Made by a program: the position numbers and the translations under genes. The notes beneath the pieces are model-generated. The model was not told the origin of the DNA and searched no databases. It saw only the letters and a list, made by a program, of their open reading frames with translations. Of a stretch of DNA of 22,498 nt, positions 9,011 through 17,120 are shown piece after piece (positions within the stretch are counted from its first letter, which is position 1; each line of letters opens with the position of its first letter). Origin of the DNA: Chara braunii (Eukaryota; Streptophyta; Charophyceae; Charales; Characeae). The stretch lies in assembly GCA_003427395.1 (NCBI GenBank), contig BFEA01000051.1:3274747-3297244 (forward strand), written 5' to 3'.

Positions 9011-9048
9011 GAGCTAGACATTTCTCATAAGTTTGGGTGGTCTAGCTT
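9011..9048 (+). repeat. hairpin-family copy 6
   Basis: Stem GAGCTAGAC (9011-9019) with GTCTAGCTT (9040-9048), nine pairs, the outer one G-U. The loop is ATTTCTCATAAGTTTGGGTG, differing from the consensus only in its first half. Confidence 0.8.
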
Positions 9049-9339
9049 TATGCCTTAGGTAAGCCGGGTATAAAGGGATAAATCGGTGAAAAACTACGAA
9101 CTATTGTTTGTCCAAGTTGACTTGGGGATGGTGAGAGTATTATCTTTGTGGTTTGGCCTGCATACGACTAAGTGAGGCTACTACTTAGTTTGAATTTCAG
9201 TTTGGTAGGTAGTTGCTTTAGTTGTTCGCCACGTGCTAGAGCCATAGGAGTTAGTTTCAATTCCTGCATTTTCTGAGCTAAGTTTTTTACTTAGATCAAT
9301 TTCTGTATTTTCTGGGATCTTTTATTATACTTGGTTTTG

Positions 9340-9960
9340 TATAAATCTTGGTAAGCCACTTCCTCTACGGGAAGCGCTGCCGAAATTTCTACAAAACGAA
9401 GGAGTTAGTCAAATTTTGTTTTTTTCAGGGTCCAGTTCTTTTGATTTTTTGGCTTAGTAAAAATCTGGAAAGCCTCATTTTTTAAAGGGAGTCCTGTCCA
9501 AATTCTTGCTAATTCAGGGAGTTAGACAAAATTGGACCTTGAAAAGTCAAAGTCATTTTTCTGAACTTAGCTTTGTATAAATATTGGAATAACACTTTCT
9601 CTACGGGAAGCGCTGCCAAAATTTCTACAAAACTAAGGAGTTAGTTGAATTTTGCCTTAGTTGAACTCAGGTTTCATGTCTGAGTTCACATCTGACTTAG
9701 TATAAATCTGGGAAGTATACCTTTCTAAAGGAAGTGTTGCCGAAATTTTCACTAATTTAGGGAGTTAGACAAAATTTTTACTTTCCAAAGTTAGAGATCG
9801 TTTTTTTTTTAATATTTGAGTTATTATAAATTATAAGAAGGCACTTTTCCTATGGGAAGCGCTGCTGAAATTTTCTTAGTTTAGAGAAGTTAGATCATAT
9901 CTTGACATGTGACAACTCTGGCAATTCCCTCTACATAGAGGAAATTTTGTCAAAAATATA
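9340..9960. repeat. array of about five 120-bp units plus a partial one
   Basis: The core TATAAATCTGG ... GGGAAGCGCTGCCGAAATTT ... GGAGTTAGWC recurs. GGAGTTAG or its variant lies at 9401, 9518, 9637, 9761 and about 9885, so the period is 117-124 bp. A partial unit follows at 9912-9960. Copies are diverged. Most units have a small hairpin before GCGCTG: CTTCC/GGAAG (9359-9374), CTTTC/GGAAG (9595-9610), CCTTT/AAAGG (9720-9731), TTTTCC/GGGAAG (9845-9859), TTCC-C-TCTA/TAGAGGAA (9925-9943). No ORF spans the array. Confidence 0.75.
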
Positions 9961-11964
9961 CCTTTTCATTAGGCACTGACTTAGGGGTAGACTCATGATT
10001 AGTTAAGTATAATGATTTTTGGTGAAATCGTGATATAGAGATTACTCTCGATTTGGACTTATGGATTTAGTTTGGGGATTGACCTGTCTTGTGTTACAAG
10101 TCTTCTTGATCAATTGATTCAAGAGTTTGGTTAGATTCAGCTTGATCCTACAAGGACCATCTTCTGTTATCATTGATAATAGGTCGGTTGCCGATTCGTC
10201 GGTTTACGATTCAACTTCAATCCACTCTTGCCACTCAACCTAAAGGCTTAAACCCTGTGGTTTGATCTGTTTCATTGTGTTTTTACCCGGACATTATTGA
10301 ATGGTCATTTAATAAAGGTACTGAATATTTTATTGCTGGAAGGGTGCCCTAAGGTTCAGGTTTGTGTGGTTGAAGCAAGGGGTGTGAGTGCAGAGAATGG
10401 TTGAAGTTGACCCCGTGTAGTGCATGGACTTTTGGTGAAATTTTTGATGTGATTGCATGTATGTTTGGTGATTTGGACTTTGGATTTGACTGTCTGCGCT
10501 CACATACATATATATATGGCTGAGAGGAGTCTCACTATGACTGTGAGAATTGATCGTCACATACGTATAACCCTTTATATATAAGTAAATATATAAGCCT
10601 TGAGTGTTTCATGCGACCTACTGTGACTGCGCGTAAGGGTTGAACTGATTATGTTTTTTTTAGAGGAAAGGGGGATCCCCTTTTATCCTTTGTTTTTTAA
10701 AGTTCTATAGTAGGGTGCAGAAGAGGGTATGGTTCTCAATCGCACTTGGCGGTTGTCCAACGTCGAGAGATTAACCCTCAAGGCGAGTGTCAACCGACAC
10801 TTGAGTGTCGAATGCGACCCTCGAGATTAACGAGGATTGCATAAGTATAGGTATTACATAGTACGTCATCACTGCGACCGCTTGCGTACGCTTGCATTGC
10901 GAGTCCATACGAGTTAGCACTGCATCAATGCGGTTTTATACTAAGTCTCACGTGCAACGCCTATGTGATTTCCGCATCAGAAAGTTATGGGTTGACTACT
11001 AAGGGACTAGGAACGTTATCGCATTGTTTGTTCTGTGTCATGCTGTATTTTTATATGTACGTGCGTTGGTGTGTGTGTTTTATTTTTATATTCTTTATAG
11101 TGGTGTGCGCGTGGCGTGTGCGACGCGTCCTAGTCGACCGGCGACGAGTCGCGCTTGGGACCTTAGCCTCCCAAGATGCCGGTTCGTGTGCGGGTTCGAT
11201 AGAGGCGTAGTACCGCACGTACCCCCTATGCTACAACGAACGAGAAACGTCCTCGGCTGGTCCACCTCTGCGATCGCAGCTGATCAACTTTCGTACAGTG
11301 GACTGGTAGCTCGGCGGGGATACGCCCACCGAAGGGAGGTGACAGCTCCCGTAAGGTGGAGGTAAGTCGTGCCTCGCGTAGGCCTTATCCTGTCGTAGGG
11401 GTTCGCGAGAGGTATGGCTGGCGCACTCGATCGGAGCAGCTTGCGGAATCTCCATTATGTATTCATAACGAGGAATTAAATTGACTCCTGCGTGACGCGG
11501 TCGGGAGGGTCACGCGCTGCCCCGTGTGGTGCCGGACCGATGCGCACAACAACGCACTACTTTCAAACGTTCATTTAATCCAAAAAATGTCTCTAAACTT
11601 CCATGTGGGTTACTCGACGTCCTTTAGAACGGAAGGGCAGGGGTACGCACGTAGGATCTCATTTTCTAATAAAGTCCCTTCATCGTTCGTTACAGAGCTA
11701 AGAATCCGATGTGGATGACCCCAGCCTGGTCGCTCTTTCTTTGTGTTCGTCCTCGCCGCGTGTCTGGTAGTGGAACCCGTTTTTCCGATAACACTCAGTG
11801 TGGTAGCAATCGCTACACAGAGTGTTGGGCCAATGAGGTGTCACCACCGTCTATGGCATGACAATCAATTCGTTAAAAGACGATAATAATGAGTACGGAT
11901 GAAAGTGGGTATCAATAATGATCAAACTAGTGCCTACACTGTGTGGGATCAGCCCCTTAGTGCC
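9961..11964. other. no gene recognised; scattered hairpins
   Basis: Mixed DNA without a convincing gene. Frames at 10965-11365 (plus) and 11231-11455 (minus) overlap and lack motifs. Hairpins seen: CGACACT/AGTGTCG near 10795-10810; CCTCG/CGAGG near 10818-10834; GCGTGAC (11490-11496) with GTCACGC (11509-11515); and a longer one at 11790-11826. Confidence 0.4.
11790..11826. other. stable imperfect hairpin
   Basis: AACACTC (11790-11796) pairs with GAGTGTT (11820-11826). Inside, TGTG.TAGC pairs with GCTACACA around an AATC loop, with an AG bulge and one bulged G: about fifteen pairs in 37 nt. Function unknown. Confidence 0.5.
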
Positions 11965-12126
11965 TTAATATTGTCTGCACATCTCCACAACAACATCCAG
12001 ATTCAAGTTTTCTCCATCCAATCTCTTTGCTAGCAGGAGGTCCTTGCCGACTTTTGGCTTCTTCTCCACAAAAGTGAAAGTAAGGAGACGGGAAGTAGTT
12101 GTGTTGTACTGGTTCACCGGTGTCAT
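11965..12126 (-). CDS. short exon-like ORF, 53 aa, unknown
   Basis: Minus-strand ATG at 12126-12124, TAA at 11967-11965. The frame is also open some 16 codons upstream of the ATG. It starts MTPVNQYNTTTSRLLTFTF, then EKKPKVGKDLLLAKRLDGEN, and ends EMCRQY. Residue use is balanced, like a real soluble protein, unlike the low-complexity frames around it. I do not recognise a family. It may be one exon of a host gene, or a leftover gene fragment. No splice sites or partner exons were settled. Confidence 0.3.
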   Translation of the reverse strand: MTPVNQYNTTTSRLLTFTFVEKKPKVGKDLLLAKRLDGENLNLDVVVEMCRQY

Positions 12127-12660
12127 CTTAGGTGGTTTATATCCAGATCTCGATTGACAAATCGCAATCTAAAACATCGAGCGCTACATTTGTGGCTGCA
12201 TGAAATGAATCGCTGATTAACACATCCTATATAACGGCGTTTGTAAACACATCAAGAGCTTGAAATCCAACATTCAAAGCGTTGAAAATGCAATTGTACA
12301 GCGAACTGGTACTAGGTTTGTAATCAGACCCCGAGCTCGACACCTGGGGCCTGTCCCACTAGCAGCGGTCATGTTCCTGTCTTCAGAACTACGCGACACA
12401 TTTCGACGGCGTTGTGCGGCCTTATTTTCTCCGTGGGGCAAAACTACATTCCAGTTGTATAGCTTGCTTACAGTTCTTCAACATAGAGTACCCAAAAAAA
12501 TAATAATAACGCAAAGGAACCTGCCCCCGTCATCGCTGAGTATGGGTTATGAATTAATGGGCCGAGTTGCACTGAGCTCAACATTCACACATATTTTAAA
12601 AGGTAAGCTATATTATTTTCTCATCTATTTCATCTTTCTTGGTAGTACGCATCTATCTCA
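12127..12660. other. no gene recognised
   Basis: Mixed sequence with an AATAATAATAA run near 12495. The plus-strand frame from 12260 runs on into the tandem repeat and has no motif. Confidence 0.4.
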
Positions 12661-13018
12661 TCCTCTCACTAGTCTATGTTTAGTATGGGGGAACACCAAC
12701 CAACCCGGAACTCTCCCCAGCCCACGGGGTAGGTTGGCACCACAACTGTGGTGCGAGAGCAAGGTTGTACCAGTCCCTCATCACGGTGGGTGGGCAGGCA
12801 TTGCCAATGGGGGAAATCGGCGGTGCCACCGCCGAGCAATCCTCTCACGAGTCTATGTATAGTACGGGGGAACACCAACCAACCCGGATCTCTCCCCAGC
12901 CCACGGGGTAGGTTGGCACCACAGTTGTGGTGCGAAAGCAAGGTTGTACCATTCCCTCATCACGGTGGGTGGGCAGGCATTGCCGATGGGGGAAATCGTC
13001 GGTGCTAGCACCGAGCAC
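12661..13018. repeat. two tandem copies of a 179-bp unit with internal palindromes
   Basis: Copy 1 is 12661-12839 and copy 2 is 12840-13018, about 93 percent identical by eye. Each has a hairpin GCACCACA-NN-TGTGGTGC (12737-12754 with AC loop; 12916-12933 with GT loop). Each also has a palindrome near the 3' edge with different sequence: TCGGCGGT-GCC-ACCGCCGA (12817-12835) and TCGGTGC-TA-GCACCGA (12999-13014). CCAACC/GGTTGG and CCCC/GGGG pairs in each unit add to the fold. Open frames through it read as repeats. Confidence 0.85.
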
Positions 13019-13198
13019 TGACTAGTCACTGCACCTCCCCCTACCCCCCACCAACCTCACATGGCGGTGTCTAATGACCAATATTCTCGCTGCATAGCAG
13101 CCAACAACATCAGCCAAGGTCCTGCTAATGCTAGCTTGGCGGGCCAACCAATTATCTCTAGCTGGTAGATTACTAGCTTGCCCAGGCACATACATGAG

Positions 13199-13268
13199 GC
13201 CAATAGGAATTGAACCCACGACCTCCTAAATGCAACTTCAGTGACTTACCAACTGAGTTAGGCCGACA
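13199..13268 (-). repeat. tRNA-like head of a SINE (or tRNA pseudogene)
   Basis: On the minus strand this reads GTCGGCCTAACTCAGTTGG, then about 30 nt, then GTGGGTTCAATTCC and TATTGGCC. An A-box (TAACTCAGTTGG, 13260-13249) and a B-box (GGTTCAATTCC, 13216-13206) sit at tRNA spacing. The anticodon-loop position reads GTTGCAT, which would give UGC (Ala). The D stem and anticodon stem are poor, and the acceptor stem has only four to five pairs, so it is not a working tRNA. The sequence continues into non-tRNA DNA toward 13019, as in a tRNA-derived SINE body. The element's 3' end and tail were not settled. Confidence 0.55.
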
Positions 13269-13918
13269 AGCAACTCAACATTCACTAAAAAAATAAATCA
13301 TATGGAAGTGTTTCTTTCCATATTCTTGTCGAAAGTTCATTGTCGAATTCCAACTTTGGACAGCAATGCAGCGAGGCCCAATGGTGAAGGCTTTCCTTTC
13401 TCGAAGAGTCCGCGGCCATCTCGTGATGCAGGGTTGTGACAAACTGTTTTCTGCACCTGCGCGATTTTCTGCGCAAGGCTACTTTAGGGGTTGAATCGGG
13501 ATGGCTCGTTGGATTGCATGGATGCCCTTGCTTTTCTTGTTTTTTAGAATCAAGGTCGGGATACTCCCACGACGGTTGGTAGTTGATCGCACCTCAACGA
13601 GCGCAAAGAATAATTGTTGCCATAACTTCTTTCTTGTTTTGCTGGGGGAAATGGAAATTTTGGCACGGTTGTCGCGCAGAAAAATCCTTTTTGAATTTTT
13701 AATTGATGTCGAGCCCCTGTGGGCTCTCGAAATTTGCTTCGTTCGGAATTTCTTTTGCAATTAGGATTTAGATTATGAATTTAGGCATACCTCAATTTCT
13801 GTTGCCCGATGCTTCTTGCTTGTGCACGCTTTGTCACGTCAGGATCTGTGCTTCGACGTTTTCGCGCCTTAATCCTTGCGTGTAACTGTAATTTTTGTTT
13901 TGGCGGGCATGATTGCAA

Positions 13919-14262
13919 CTGTAATCCTCTCGTTCTTGATATCTTTTGTGGCGCCCCTTTGCACGCGTGCTTCCTCCCTTGTCCTACTGGCTTGAACTCT
14001 TGCATGACCGGATCAATGTTTGGATTGAGGCTGCGCCCCTCACGCCTCGACCTGGCCATACAGTCGTAGGCCTGTCTCTTATACACATCTAGATGTGTAT
14101 AAGAGACAGCTGTAATCCTCTCGTTCTTGATATCTTTTGTGGCGCCCCTTTGCACGCGTGCTTCCTCCCTTGTCCTACTGGCTTGAACTCTTGCATGACC
14201 GGATCAATGTTTGGATTGAGGCTGCGCCCCTCACGCCTCGACCTGGCCATACAGTCGTAGGC
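13919..14262. other. artefact 1: Nextera junction with a 153-bp duplication
   Basis: 14072-14090 is CTGTCTCTTATACACATCT and 14091-14109 its reverse complement: the Tn5 mosaic-end pair left at a Nextera mate-pair junction. The 153 bp before it (13919-14071) repeat without change after it (14110-14262). The 3' LTR has this stretch once and no adapter. On the minus strand the adapter reads SYTHLDVYKRQ, a peptide often seen as database contamination. Remove 191 bp before any LTR dating. Confidence 0.97.
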
Positions 14263-14328
14263 ACTTCCTTCCTTCTTCCTCCTTCCCACTCAGACACAAC
14301 CCCAGGTATCGCGCGCATGCATGCATGC

Positions 14329-14335
14329 TATAAAT
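14329..14335 (+). promoter_or_regulatory. LTR TATA box
   Basis: TATAAAT in GCATGCTATAAATTTTGC, kept in the 3' LTR (22143-22149) along with the following GCAAGCGCGATTAACT. Conserved between LTRs and AT-rich in a GC-rich setting, so it probably sets the transcript start some 30 bp downstream. Confidence 0.55.
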
Positions 14336-14830
14336 TTTGCAAGCGCGATTAACTCACTCTCGAAGGATTTTGGAGTTAGCGTAGTCGAGAGGATCGGCTA
14401 AGGAGCAAGAGCTGGAAGGTCAGTGGAGAGTTGGGAGATTCGATGAGCTGGTGCTAGGCATGCGAGGTTGACATGGGCCTGCGACGAACTGTGGCGCATG
14501 GGCGAACCTGGCTTCCATGCTCGGACTAAGCGGGGTGACAACTCTGTGTGGGTACGGGACGCCGAACTTCCGGCATCGGGATGTCGTGAAGAGAGAGAGA
14601 GAAAGAGAGTGAGAGACGGCATGTGTTGTGGTGATGTTTCTCTTCTATCCTTCTGAGCAATTTTGCTATTCGGCGCAAGTCGTCGTTATCCTTTTTGGAT
14701 CGACATCTCGAATTTTTCCTTTGTTTCTTCTCAGAGACTGATGTATGGTTGTCTTCCCTCACCCCCCTTCTCTTTCTTTTTGAATCGGCAAATCTGATTG
14801 GTTGGTCACTTGCAATCGAATCTTGTGTGA

Positions 14831-15198
14831 TCTCCGGGCTGTTGGCAAAAAAAATGTTGCATAAGGATCCTTGACTCCTTTCGTTGGTGTGTGTGTGTGA
14901 GTGAAGTTGGATACACAGATGTTTTGTGTGATTCTATCTGTGTATGAATTAGATAAAGCATGCTAGACGATTAGGTGTCTGTCCCGCTATAGGATCTGTC
15001 TCTTATACACATCTAGATGTGTATAAGAGACAGTCTCCGGGCTGTTGGCAAAAAAAATGTTGCATAAGGATCCTTGACTCCTTTCGTTGGTGTGTGTGTG
15101 TGAGTGAAGTTGGATACACAGATGTTTTGTGTGATTCTATCTGTGTATGAATTAGATAAAGCATGCTAGACGATTAGGTGTCTGTCCCGCTATAGGAT
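14831..15198. other. artefact 2: Nextera junction with a 165-bp duplication
   Basis: The same 38-nt junction lies at 14996-15033. The 165 bp at 14831-14995 recur unchanged at 15034-15198. Identical copies and an intact adapter rule out an old biological duplication. 203 bp are spurious. Confidence 0.97.
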
Positions 15199-15969
15199 TA
15201 TCCATCTCGTGAGCCACTAGCCTTCACCGACCTTGTTTGTTTTTTTTCGAGCCTTCACTCATCTGACCGAAGGACAGGTCCTGTGCACGCACGTGTACGC
15301 ACGACCAAGGAAGGTCGCTACTTACATGCGTGTCTGCAAAACCTGTACTCGACCCAACTTCCCGAATGGTTGGCTTTCCACCCCGACTTAAAGTATGATT
15401 TCTAAATTCCCTTTCGTATCACTGACCGCGAGTGCTTGAGGGATCGGGAATTCCGGGAATATTGGGAACACTCTTGCATGTCAGCGCGATCAAGGATGGA
15501 ACCCCCGAATTTCCCTTACTTAACCGGGAACGAACGTGTCTGCGAGTGGGACATCGATCAGGCCTTGGGACGTATCTCCCATCTCCCCAGCTGCCCCGGC
15601 CCATACACGTGTCATGTCGCCACGGAACCCGGAATCATTATCCTGGGGACCAAATTCCCTCCCTATCACCACATCCTACCCTATCTGAGTCACTCCCTAA
15701 CCATTGTCCCCTGGCGCGAAATCGCTCCTTACTGGCCTCAACCCCTGTGTTCGGAGTGTCTGCAATACCACGAGTACCGAGCCTCTGGCTTCATCAGGTG
15801 AACTCGCTCGGAGGAAGAACGACAGGCGCACAGCCTTCGATTGAGGTCGGCCACGTCTGATTCTGAGACTTGTGACGTTCGACGTCGGCAGGTGACCAGC
15901 CAGCAGGATAGCCATAGCGTCCTGACGGTGCACCAAATACGAGCTCGACCTAGACGACAAAACCAATAG
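15196..15969 (+). pseudogene. ORF inside the 5' LTR, broken by two stops
   Basis: One frame is open over about 258 codons but for TAA at 15403 and TGA at 15799. Landmarks are RYLHACLQNLY, LPEWLAFHPDLKYDF, then after the first stop IPFRITDRECLRDREFREYW, YLTGNERVCEWDIDQALG, LPSCPGPYTCHV, FPPYHHILPYL and CSECLQYHEYRASGF. After the second stop it continues TRSEE...TSDSE...VRRRQ, and there it aligns with the intact frame at 2-235. Residue use is like a globular protein. The CxxC and basic tail are the only motif-like parts. Family and role are unknown. It lies within LTR limits defined by three independent LTR ends, so the gene would occur twice per element. No start codon was settled. Confidence 0.6.
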
Positions 15970-16176
15970 AGGCGGTAGCTCTGCTTCCTGAAGCACAAAA
16001 CCGGGCTGCAATTTGCGCCTACCTTTTTGCATTCGTATCCCTGAACTTGCCACAAGAGATCTCAGTTCCGACCTAGGACTCCACCCCCACTTTCCTAAAA
16101 TCCTTGGCACCCCCCCCTTTCTCGCACTTCCAGACTCACTCACACTCCGATCAGGAAGTCGCGTCGGGCGTGAGGT

Positions 16177-16189
16177 TGGTATCGGAGCC
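16177..16189 (+). promoter_or_regulatory. primer-binding site, initiator tRNA-Met type
   Basis: TGGTATCGGAGCC matches the usual plant retrotransposon site TGGTATCAGAGC at all but one base, and lies directly after the LTR end. It would pair with the 3' end of initiator tRNA-Met to start minus-strand DNA synthesis. The other two LTR ends in the window diverge at just this point, as they should. Confidence 0.8.
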
Positions 16190-16336
16190 GGCACGTGGCA
16201 GGCCCGAAGATTGTCAATCAGGTAGGATATAGTAACGACCGATCTCGCGAACAAAGGGTGTCCTAGGCAGAGGAACGCGCCACGATGCGACCCAATAGTA
16301 ACCCGAAGTAGATCGGCAGGATGGCAAGCCGCCAAC

Positions 16337-17120
16337 ATGAACGCCAACCCGACACCAAATGATGGCGGGGCCCCAGCCCCTAGAGCCCGCGTACCAGCGA
16401 CCCCGCCTGATCTGTACCTTTTTTATCCCACACATCATCTGGTCGGAGCATGGCTAGCCACGTTGCGTGAGCAGCAATACGACAATGACGAAGCTAGGAT
16501 CAACATCCCCACCAGGTTGGGAGGAGACTTGGATAGACCTCCCGGCCTTCGAAAGGGACTTCTTGAGCCGATTTGACTATAGCCATTCTGAACAGGCATT
16601 CTTCATGATTAAAGATCGAGTCCAGAAATCCCTCGAATCCGTCACTGAATACCTTAGTAGGTTTTATAGGTTGTTTATTAAGTCAGAATGGGGCGAGGAG
16701 GTCAGAAGAGATTTGCTCATCGATGGGCTTCGGAGTCGTGCAATGAGGGCGAAATTGCGAAAGCAGTTCTCCCCAATCAACCAAACCATGCAACAGACCA
16801 TGGACGTTGCGGAAAAAATGGAGAGAAAGTTTGCCGTTAGCTTCTTAGAAGGAGAAGACCACGCCAAGGAAGGGGATTCTTCGGAATTTGTTAGAGTGAA
16901 GGTCGAATTGGCTGCACCCCGAAACAAATTTGAGAACATGGCCTTCGTCTCCGACCCCGTCACTTACCTAGAACAAGTTGTAGCTAAGAGATCGATACCG
17001 GACACAACCACGAGACTGCCTGTGATGGTCACACCTACGCCTCCCCCAACCCCCCCCGCGAAACTAAGTGAATTAAATGTCATACTTGAACTAACTCGAA
17101 TGCTAGTTAGCCTGATGTAA
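16337..17120 (+). pseudogene. gag: gag capsid gene, frameshifted
   Basis: Begins with ATG at 16337 (MNANPTPNDGG, then DLYLFYPTHHLVGAWLATLR), 148 bp after the primer-binding site. Near 16500 the coding sense moves to the next frame, which runs to TAA at 17118-17120. The second part has the Retrotrans_gag pattern: W.DLPAFERDFLSRF, then QKSLESVTEYLSRFYRLF, then RRDLLIDGLRSRAMRAKL. Gag would form the particle that packages element RNA. After that comes a Pro-rich linker (TPTPPPTPPAKLSE). No CCHC zinc knuckle is seen. About 260 codons in total, short for gag plus nucleocapsid. Confidence 0.75.

Larger units (their letters stand above)
7824..9054 (+). ncRNA. cluster of constant-loop, changing-stem hairpins
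   Basis: Six good hairpins and one decayed one lie in 1.23 kb. The loop is ATGTTCCATAAGTTTGGGTG, identical in three copies and near-identical in the others, closed by C on the left and G on the right. The stems differ from copy to copy but are complementary each time. Every non-Watson-Crick position I can see inside the stems is G-U when read as plus-strand RNA (7842/7876, 8628/8653, 8892/8946, 9011/9048) and would be C-A on the minus strand. That points to a plus-strand transcript whose fold matters. Short frames reading MFHKFGW are just the loop translated. I know no named family with this loop. Confidence 0.45.
13435..16176 (+). repeat. 5' LTR
   Basis: Starts TGTGAC (13435) and ends next to the primer-binding site. 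Apparent length is 2742 bp, but 394 bp are sequencing artefacts, leaving about 2.35 kb. 13435-14600 matches the 3' LTR; 15730-16176 matches the LTR ends at 1-466 and 3852-4000. Compared with those two, the last dozen bases (to GTCACA) are missing here, so the LTR runs straight from GTGAGGT into the primer-binding site. It carries a TATA box and a broken ORF. Confidence 0.85.

Noticed and set aside
7824-9960. CRISPR array or bacterial integron attC sites
   Set aside because: Loop copies are unevenly spaced, there are no uniform spacers, and the setting is clearly eukaryotic.
9340-9960. Twister or hammerhead self-cleaving ribozymes in the 120-bp units
   Set aside because: I could not fit the conserved core of either; no CTGATGA...GAAA pattern and no convincing twister core.
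13199-13268. Functional tRNA-Ala gene
   Set aside because: Weak D and anticodon stems, incomplete acceptor stem; only the promoter boxes are well kept.
13781-14155. Minus-strand ORF of 124 codons across the first adapter
   Set aside because: It contains SYTHLDVYKRQ, the translation of the Nextera junction, and repeats its own flank on both sides; an artefact.
15697-16347. 216-codon minus-strand frame over the LTR end
   Set aside because: Antisense to the LTR ORF and crossing the LTR boundary and primer-binding site; a shadow frame.
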